Source: Heterobilharzia americana (lineage: Eukaryota > Platyhelminthes > Trematoda > Strigeidida > Schistosomatidae). Taken from it: a stretch of DNA of 64,000 nt. The DNA is taken from assembly GCA_944470555.2 (NCBI GenBank), contig OX104127.1, positions 45,498,934-45,562,933 of the forward strand. The letters run 5' to 3'. The translations under genes were made by a program, and so were the position numbers. Each line of letters starts with the position of its first letter. Within the stretch, counting starts at the first letter, position 1. Under the pieces are notes generated by a model, which ran no database searches, was not told where the DNA came from, and worked only from the letters and a program-made list of their open reading frames with translations. Positions 55,885 through 64,000 of the stretch are shown piece by piece.

Positions 55885-58270
55885 CTGATGACGTAATATT
55901 CACTTTGTTAATTGACTAGACTTTGCTTATCACTACGAGAACAGTTTTTCTTGCAGACTAACATTAGTTAGTTTCATCCTGGATAAGGGGGGGTGATCGT
56001 TAATTATCCGTGATTAGCTTACTGTTCCTCTGTATCGCTAAGACGCCAAAGGCGGCAAACCAGTTTTCTTTCTAGGAAGCAAATGTTACTTGAAATCTAA
56101 TGTCAATTTTTTGGGATAATGATATAACTAAATCTCTCTTAATAAATTAAAAACAATCCACTAAAAGGTGTGTTTATCTACTTAACTGTAGGTTTTTTAA
56201 ACATGTTAAATGGTGCCTCCAAACCTTAATTTCCAAGTATCTAACTAATTAGGAGATAGTGGATACAGTCATTACACACTTAGAGGACTCCAGTTCGGGT
56301 GCTACACATGGTATAAAACTTCTAATAAGTCGATGATTCATGCTTTGTGTTTCTGTTTCTATCACTTTGTTACTTGACATCATTTCATATAACAGAGGTT
56401 TTCTCTCCACATGAAACATTTGAAGTATTACAATATCGGGATAATATATCTACTGATAAATTATAGTTGGAATTTCGAGCATATTTGCCTGTCTGTTGCT
56501 TTCGATTCGATTATCTGATTGATTAATTACCAATTTCTTATTTTTCAATACCTTCAACCAGTGTATACCAAAATTATTTCTAGATTGATCACAAAAATCA
56601 ATGACAAAGTATGATTAATTAGCCAAAATGGTTAGACCAGCTAGAATTGTGTCAACAACAATAATAATGATAACCAAGACACGATCGATAAACATGTGAC
56701 TGTTGATTACAGAATCTTTCATCATTTCAGTCATTTAGAAAATATTCACCCTCTCTCAAGTGTCAAACCGTCTGGTTATAATATACCGGTGGGGTGGGGT
56801 AGGGTGGTATTTATTCTGGAATTTAATAAACACGTCAATGGGTTAACGGTAACCAGTACTCACTTTTTTACTGAAAGCGGTTCAAGGAAAGAAAGATCCA
56901 TCATTTCCCAATTCATTTCGTTCTTACTTTTGATTCGTCTTCAGGGTAAAGATAAACCCGATGAAGCAAATGAAAGTAAATTTCAATAAAATAATGACTT
57001 CTGTTAGTAATAATAATAATAGCAGATATGTTTACAGCTTAGTAGTTCGCTAAAACAAAAGGAGAAACTATTGGACATTGACATGATTGTTTATTTACTA
57101 TGGTTAAATTGTGTAAATTATTTGAAAAGTCATAGTAATTTGTCATGGTGGATTGGCTCACAAAAAAATTTCCACACTTGGTTTCATTTCTACAACTTTT
57201 TAGATTCATCACAGCATAGATTAAAGTGATTACTGGTTTTAATAACTGATCGGATTTGATGCTGGAGAAGTACATGGCATGTGCACATATGAAGTTATAT
57301 AGTTGATTCGGTTTAAAAGCTGATTGACTGAAGTTAATATGCCTAATTTAACCATGAAAATATCCTATACAAGATGGTTGATTACGAGAAATCTTTTGAG
57401 GGGAGAATAAATTGGTCTTTCCGTTGATGAATACTCTTGACTAATGATGTATCTTGTTCATGCTTTTAATCCATCATAATGTAAATGTTATATAGGAGAA
57501 GAATCATTGTGTTGTCTGATCATCAGTCCACTTCAAATCTTTACTTTCTTTTCAATCCGCCTATTTATTCCCTTTCTCCTTCCATCTACTTTATTCTCTC
57601 ACCTTTTTTTCCCTAACCCCCTTCTCTCATTTAATCCCTCATTAGTGAATCTTAACACTCCATGGGGAGTCTATGAAACATTTGCATGATACAACAATAT
57701 GTGCACATGTTAAAGGAAGAAAAATAAACATAACTTGATGAATATACACATATATAAACATCATACTTTGTGAAAGTGAACTTTCATTCTTCTCTCTGAA
57801 GTTCCACCCACATATAACTCTTCGGTTATTTTGTCAACATTATTTAGTCAGTCACCTTCCACCACATCTTCTGACCAACTATAATCACAAAATGATTGCG
57901 TCAATTTAATTCAATAAGTGCTTACTTCTTTGGAAAGTAAAAACAAGAATAAAATAGTAGTATTATGATGGATGTGTTTTACGCATATGTAATAGACATA
58001 GAAGAAGTATTTTTTCTCTTTCTACATGTAATTTACCCTTAAGGCAATAAAATGTTTAAATTATATTCTTTAAATATGAACTTAATGAGTGCTCCAACAC
58101 ATGAAGATATTTTAGTATTGAAAGTGAAGCGATGTGATGGAGGTGTTTCTGCAACGACTGAGACAAGGGTGTGTGTGTGTGTGAGTTGGCAGTAAGGATA
58201 TCGATGACGTGTAATAGAACCACTTGAAAAATGGAAGTGGCAAAGTGTGATTAGAGTAACTAACTATCTT
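55885..58270. other. Gene-free spacer between opposed LINE copies
   Basis: AT-rich. A pyrimidine-rich run (about 57530-57635) and a short (GT)n (58170-58183) are the only features. I see no repeat of the families listed elsewhere. Confidence 0.45.
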
Positions 58271-58276
58271 CATTCA

Positions 58277-58657
58277 AAAACTATGGGAAGACGCCACATG
58301 CCAAGTAATTCACAATGGGAAACTCAGTGATGCCTTTGAAGCGAAGACGCGAAGGAGTAAGACAAGGCTGCCTAATATCACCCATGATCTTCCTGATTGT
58401 GGTCGACTGGATCATGCAACAAACAACTGTGAAGAGCGAGAAGAGGGGGATATGCTGGACCGGGTAAATATCCTAGAAGACTTGGATTTCGCCAACGACT
58501 GATGTCTACTGTCACACAAACTTGAAGATCTACAGGCGAAAACTAACAAGTTGACAGAAGAGGCGAGGTAGGGCAGCCAAGACGGGACTTCAAGTTAACG
58601 TAGAGAAGACTGAGGTGATGAAGATACCCAACACCAACCACCACCACCACCACCACC

Positions 58658-58689
<32 letters not shown>

Positions 58690-59385
58690 CAACAACAACA
58701 AGCTCCAATCACCATCAACGAGAGAAACCTAGAGGAGGTAGCCTCTTTCACCTACCCGCCTAGGCAGCATCGTTTCAACTACAGGCGGTGCGGACGAGAA
58801 CGTCGAAGTCAGGATCGGAAAAGTAAGACGCATTCATTGACCTGAAACCAGTGTGGAGATCTTCTGCACTCCGCATAGAGAACAGGATCCGGATTTTCAA
58901 CACCAATGTCAAGTCAGTGCTTCTATTTGGTTCAGGGACTTGGCACGTCACGAAAGGCATTTCCAACAACCTACAGGTAGGTATTCATCAACAACTGCCT
59001 ACGCTGGCTCGTTACTGAAGATCAGATGACCAGAGAGAATAAGCAGCAAGGAACTCTGGGAAGGAACCAACAAATCAAGAACTTATCGCTCAACAAATAT
59101 GCAGAAGGGAGTGGAGATGGATTGGATTGGGCATACACTGAGAAGGCCGACTGGGGACATCACGCGCAAGGCCAGGGCATCGAGTGGAACCCAGATGGGG
59201 AGCGACGGGTTGGGCGTCCGAGGCGAGGGTGACATGGAGGAGATCGTGTGAGGAGGAGATGAGAGCTTGTGGGCAGTTGTGGAGCCAGGTTTAAAAGGCT
59301 GCAGAGAACAGAGTGGAATGGAGACGTGCTACTGAAGCCCTATGTTCCACTAGGATCCCAAGGGCAAATAATAATAATAACTATC
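58277..59385 (+). pseudogene. RTE-clade LINE copy C (SR2-like), 3' half
   Basis: Begins abruptly at ACTATGGGAAGACGCCAC, within the RT region. It carries the same FAND plus stop (58490-58503) and GAGGCGAGGTAG stop as copies A and B, then MKIPNTN, His and Gln repeats, and the C-terminal blocks, ending at GAAGCCCTATGTTCCACTAGG with an (AAT)n tail. It is a near-identical inverted counterpart of 53790-54877. Confidence 0.93.
58637..58702 (+). repeat. His/Gln codon microsatellite inside LINE copy C
   Basis: (CAC)n then (CAA)n, one unit longer in each block than in copy B. Confidence 0.9.
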
Positions 59386-59398
59386 CTCTGCAAATTAA

Positions 59399-59450
59399 AC
59401 ACGCATGGCCCACAGTCAGTAAGAGAGAGAGTCAGAGGCACAGATAAAGA
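59399..59450 (+). other. Sequence shared with the 3' end of LINE copy A
   Basis: ACGCATGGCCCACAGTCAGT and the following bases through ATAAAGAT match 28393-28444 with a few substitutions. In copy A it follows directly on GAGGTGATG. Here it lies about 780 bases further on, past the LINE's own 3' end. It is absent from copy B. Confidence 0.88.
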
Positions 59451-59639
59451 TGAATCTACTTATTCCTCTTCTTCATTATTATTAATGCTGTTGTTCGTAT
59501 ATTACCTCATTTGATGCCTTTTAAATAATATAAAATAGCTGAATACATTCATTAATGAAATGTGTGAAATTATTTGTAGGTAAGTAGAATGAGGAGGTGG
59601 GTGATACGAGTTCAGGTGACTAATCGATTTACGTGATCA

Positions 59640-61310
59640 TTTCTATTTTGTAATGAATTGGAAAACAATTTGTTTCAGCTGACGTTTCTCTATACCTACT
59701 TCTATTAGCTTGATCAAAGAAATATTAAACTGAAACTTACGGTACTCCTCCCCCTCTAAGCTTCTATATGATAACTTGGTATGTATTCTTCTACGTGAAT
59801 TATTCTGCGCTGTCAAACTGTTCATTAAAGATGATGTAGTATATTGTGTTTGGCCAGTGTGTAAATTACACGTTGAGATTTTAATGTACACACCTGTTGG
59901 TAGTTCTTATCGTATGTTGGTTGTGTTACTATATGGAAGTGGGTTGAGACCGGGTCAAACTACGTTTTACTCCCTCATTCCTAATCGGACAATTTTGATT
60001 CCACTTGATGTGAAGAGATTCTGCTATGAGACGTTCTTTATAATTTCTGAAGCCTTACTGAATAGTTTCGATACTGTCAAAACCAGCCTTGTGACTTAAA
60101 ATTAGAATATGTAGAGCTGTGGCTGATGTGTTTTCAAGCTTTTTCAGTTCCACTGGATTTCTGGTGGGTCTGAAGGAAACTCGTCAGTATTCGTTTTCTC
60201 TAGTTTTGAGTATTTCACAGGAAGTCTGTCTCATGTGTACTGAGCATTTTATTTTATAAACATAATCGAGAGGGATCTTGTACTCCAAATGGACTGTGTT
60301 CTATAATATGTTTAATGTTTTGTAGAACACTCTGATATTCTATTTGTTGAAGAAACTCCTTATTTTTTCCGTGTTTGATCTTTATGGGATAACTTTTGTT
60401 CGCGCCCATGAATTAGGAGTAGTTTTATGATCTAATGTAACGTTATTTTCTATTTTGGGAATGAATTTCATCGGATAGTTATTCATTTCAAGTACCTTAT
60501 TCATATATTTTAATCCCTAACTCTGTTTTCATCCGTTGCTAGAGTGTATGCTCTTCTTAAGAGAAGGGATGCAACAGAAACTTTCACACTAAGTGGATGT
60601 GATGAGTTGAAATCTGAATATTTGTCTGAATGCGTTGCTTTCCTGAAAATGGTTATAATTAAATGTTCATTCCCTTCCCGCTTAACAAGGTGATCAAGGA
60701 AAGGGAGTTCCCATTATTTGTTTCTTTTTCTCAGCTGAACTTGATACCGGATGATTTATAGCGCAGCTGATCTAAGAATTCCTGGTGTAAGTCACATTTT
60801 AAAACTACGAATTTGTCATCAACATGTGTCAGCTAAAATTTGGCTTTAGTAAGTGAGTGAAAATACTCTTCGAATTTACTCATTAACAGGTTAGCTACTA
60901 TGGGTGAAACAGGTGAACTCATACCAACACCATTAGTCTGCCTGTTAAGATTTCCTTTAAATGTAAAGTAAGTAGTCTCTAAGCTGATGTCACTGGCATT
61001 CAGTGGACGTATTTCTGTCAATGTTGTATCAGTCTAATAAATTAGAAATAATATCAAGGCTATCATTAATTGGAATAGAAAGAATTGATGCTATATTTTA
61101 CTTGCATTTCATCTTCAAATTTAAATGATAAAATTTTTGATCTAAAGTCAAGTCAATCGTTAATTGAGTATTATGAGTGATTTGAAGGAGTTTTAGTATT
61201 GAGGCCGGATATTTAGAGAGTTTGTATGTTGGTGTGTTGTTGAAGTCTACGCTTAGTCTGAATGGAATGAAAGGTAGGTGAACACTAGGCATACCGTAGA
61301 ATCGTGAGTG
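59640..61310 (-). pseudogene. Penelope-like element fossil, RT to C-terminal region
   Basis: On the minus strand, from about 61230, the translation gives FNNTPTYKLSKYPASILKLL (RT fingers/palm entry), a second frame TYFTFKGNLNRQTNGVGMSS followed by PVSPIVANLLMSKFEEYF (RT motif B region), then THVDDKFVVLKCDLHQEFLD (motif C, with HVDD). A long decayed stretch through about 59700 has pieces resembling the post-RT blocks. Frameshifts and stops are numerous. It is the longest PLE remnant here and the only one that reaches RT motifs upstream of motif C. Confidence 0.82.
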
Positions 61311-61348
61311 TATGTACTAATTAGGTTTGATCATCATCACAAATGCCT

Positions 61349-64000
61349 GAGTAACTACCTAACTACATAACTATGAACATAACTAACTAACTGACTAGAT
61401 AACTGACTGACTAAAGAAGTAACTAACTGACCAGATGTCTAACTAACTAATTAAATAAATAAATAACAAACGAAGTAATTAAGTGACCAACCGTCTAACT
61501 GACTAACTCACTCACTAACTCACTAAATAACTAACTAAGTAACTAATTGACCAAATATGTAACTAGCTAATTAAACAACTCACTCACTAACCAACTAAGT
61601 AACTAACTAACTCATTACATAACTGAATGAGTAACAAAGAAACTAATTGACTAGCCATCTAAATAACTAAATGACCAACTCCGACAATAAATAAATGACA
61701 AAAAACTAACTTAGAAACTAACCAACTAACAAAATAACTAACTGACTAGCCAACTCACTCACCAACTAAAGACCCACCTTACTAACATTTTAACAAAATA
61801 ACTAACTAACTATCTAACAAACTACCTCACTCACTAACTAACTAATAAATTAATAACTAACTAACTGACAAACAAACAAACTCAATAACTAAGTAACTGA
61901 CTAACCAACTAAATAACTAACTAGCCAATTAAGTCCCTAACTAACCAGCTCACTAACCAACCCAATAACTAAATAAATATCTAACTAAATAACTAAATAA
62001 GGAAATAACTGACTAAATAAGCAAATAAAAGAATGGCTAACGAAGTAACTAACTGACCAACTCTCTAAGTAACTAACCAAACTACTCACTCACTAACTGA
62101 CTAACGAAGTAACTTATTGAGCAGATATGTAACTAGCTAACTAAATAACTTATTAACTATCGAAGAAACTAAATAGTTAACTCACTAACTATATAACTAA
62201 CTAACTAACTAACTAACCAACTCACTCACAAAATAACTAAGTGACTAACCATTTCACTCACTAACTAAATACCTAACTAACTAAATAACTAACAAACTAA
62301 CTAACTACTTGACTAAAAAGCTCAATCACTAACTAAAGACCTAACAAACTAACGATTTAACTAACTAAGTAACTAACACACTGACAAAATCACTCAAAAT
62401 CACTCACAAAATCACCAAATAACTAACAAATTAATAAATAACTGACTGATAAACTAACCAACTAACGAAGAAACTAACTTACGAAGTAACTGACTGGCTA
62501 GGAATCTAACTAACTAACTAACGAGGTAACTGAGCAACTAACTAACTAACTAACTGAGTAACTAACTAACAAACTAACCAGCTCACTCACTAACTAACAA
62601 AATATCTAACTAACTAAATAAATGACTAACCAACTCACTCATTAACTAAATACCTCACCAACTAAACAAATGACCAACTATCTGACCAATTAACTAACAC
62701 AGTCACTAAACAACCAACTAACTATTTAACTGACTAAATAAATAAATAACTAGCTAAATAACTAAATAAAAAACTAAATAACTAACTAACTGACAATCTA
62801 ACTAGCTTAATAATTAGCTAACGGAGTAACTTACTGACCAAATATCCAACTAACTATCTGACCAAATATCTACCTAAAAATCTAACTAACTAACTAACTG
62901 CCGAAGTAATAACTCATCAACTATCTAACTAACTAATTAATTAACTTACTTAATAGCTAACTGATGAACGAATTAGATAACTGACCAACCATCTGACTAG
63001 CTAACGAAATAACCAACTCAATAACAAACTAAGTAACCAAATAACTAACGAAATAACTACCGAAACAGCTGACCAACTGTCTAACTCAGTAGCTAGCGAA
63101 CTGTTTGACTATCTAATTAGCTAAATAACAAAGTACCTAACTAACCAACCATCTAACTAACTAACTAGCTAACGAAGAAACTAAGTAAATAAATATCTAA
63201 CTTACTAAATAACTAAATAACTGACGAAGTAACTGACTGACTAGTCATCAAACAAACTAAATAACTAACAATATGACCAACAATCTAACTACCTGACGAA
63301 ATAACTAATTAAATCACTCACTAAGTAATCAACCAACTAACCGACTAACTAACTAACTAACTAACTAAATAGCTAAACAACGAAGTAACTAACAGATGAA
63401 CCATCTAATTTACTAAGTAACCAGCTCACTCACTAACTAGCTAAATAACTAAATATCCATCAAACTGACCAAACATCAACAAATCTAACTACGTAAATTA
63501 GTAACTGATTAAATAAATAAGTAACTAAGAAAATAACTGATTAACTATCTAACTAAATAACTAACTCACCAACTAACTAAGTATCTAACGAACTAACTGA
63601 CTAACTAACTAACTAACTAGTGAATTAACTAACTGACCAAACATCTAACTAACTAACTACCTAAATAACTAACGGAGAAATTGGTACCTAACTAACTAAC
63701 TTACTCAGTAACTACCTAGCAAATTAACTGACTTTCTAGCCATCCAGCAAACTTAATAACTAACTTACTGGCTTACAATCGAACTAATTAAACAAATAAC
63801 TTGCTAACTAAACAGCTAACTAACTAACTAAATAACTAACCAACTGACCAACCCTTTAAATAACTAACTAACTAAGTATCTAACATCCTAACTAACTAAC
63901 TAACCAACTAACTCACTAAATAATTAACTAACTGACACATTAACTAACCAAATAACTAACCAACTGTCTAACTAACTTACAAAACAACTCACTCATTAAC
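61349..64000. repeat. Degenerate CTAA-type tetranucleotide satellite
   Basis: About 2.65 kb of four-base units, mainly CTAA with CTGA, CCAA, CTCA, ATAA and other one-base variants, running off the window. Longer phrases recur, such as GAAGTAACTAACTGACCAA and AACTCACTCACTAAC, often 55-65 bases apart, suggesting amplification in larger blocks. No open frames of note. Confidence 0.95.

Overview
The window reads as nuclear DNA of a blood fluke (Schistosoma or a close relative). It is AT-rich, almost free of genes, and full of repeats I recognise from schistosomes: tRNA-headed SINE-like elements carrying hammerhead ribozymes (Smα type and relatives), RTE-clade LINE remnants of the SR2 and SR3/Perere-3 kinds, many Penelope-like element (PLE) fragments with GIY-YIG ends, and degenerate Merlin DNA transposons. 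I cannot name the species from the sequence alone.

Only one host gene is well supported. An exon at 37551-38292 (+) encodes a Ser/Thr- and Pro-rich N-terminus followed by one complete LIM zinc-finger domain of the LIM-homeobox first-LIM type. It ends at a GTAAGT donor. I did not find its other exons.

Layout. 1-639 is a (CTA)n array. 0.6-24.7 kb is intron-like or intergenic sequence with PLE, RTE and SINE fossils, a 115-base-arm palindrome (11164-11428), a tRNA-Ser-like sequence (13886-13967) and an (AT)n tract. 24.9-31.2 kb holds two Merlin fossils around a long RTE copy (about 25980-28444) and a PLE. 31.5-53.5 kb holds the LIM exon among many SINE copies, several of them arranged as inverted pairs. 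53.8-59.4 kb holds two further copies of the same RTE in opposite orientations; they share their disabling lesions with the copy at 26-28 kb. 59.6-61.3 kb is a PLE fossil. 61.35-64.0 kb is a degenerate CTAA-type satellite that runs off the window.

The most interesting signal is in the SINEs. Three sequence-distinct families (Smα-like and two others, here called families 2 and 3) share one plan: a tRNA-like pol III promoter region followed directly by a hammerhead core whose stem III strand is a palindromic hexamer (CGCGCG, CAGCTG or CCTAGG). Most copies are mutated. Two keep every core residue I checked: family 2 at 37242-37287 (-) and Smα-like at 32486-32530 (-). The family 2 copy lies in a near-perfect fold-back insertion with a 12-base target-site duplication, about 120 bases upstream of the LIM exon.
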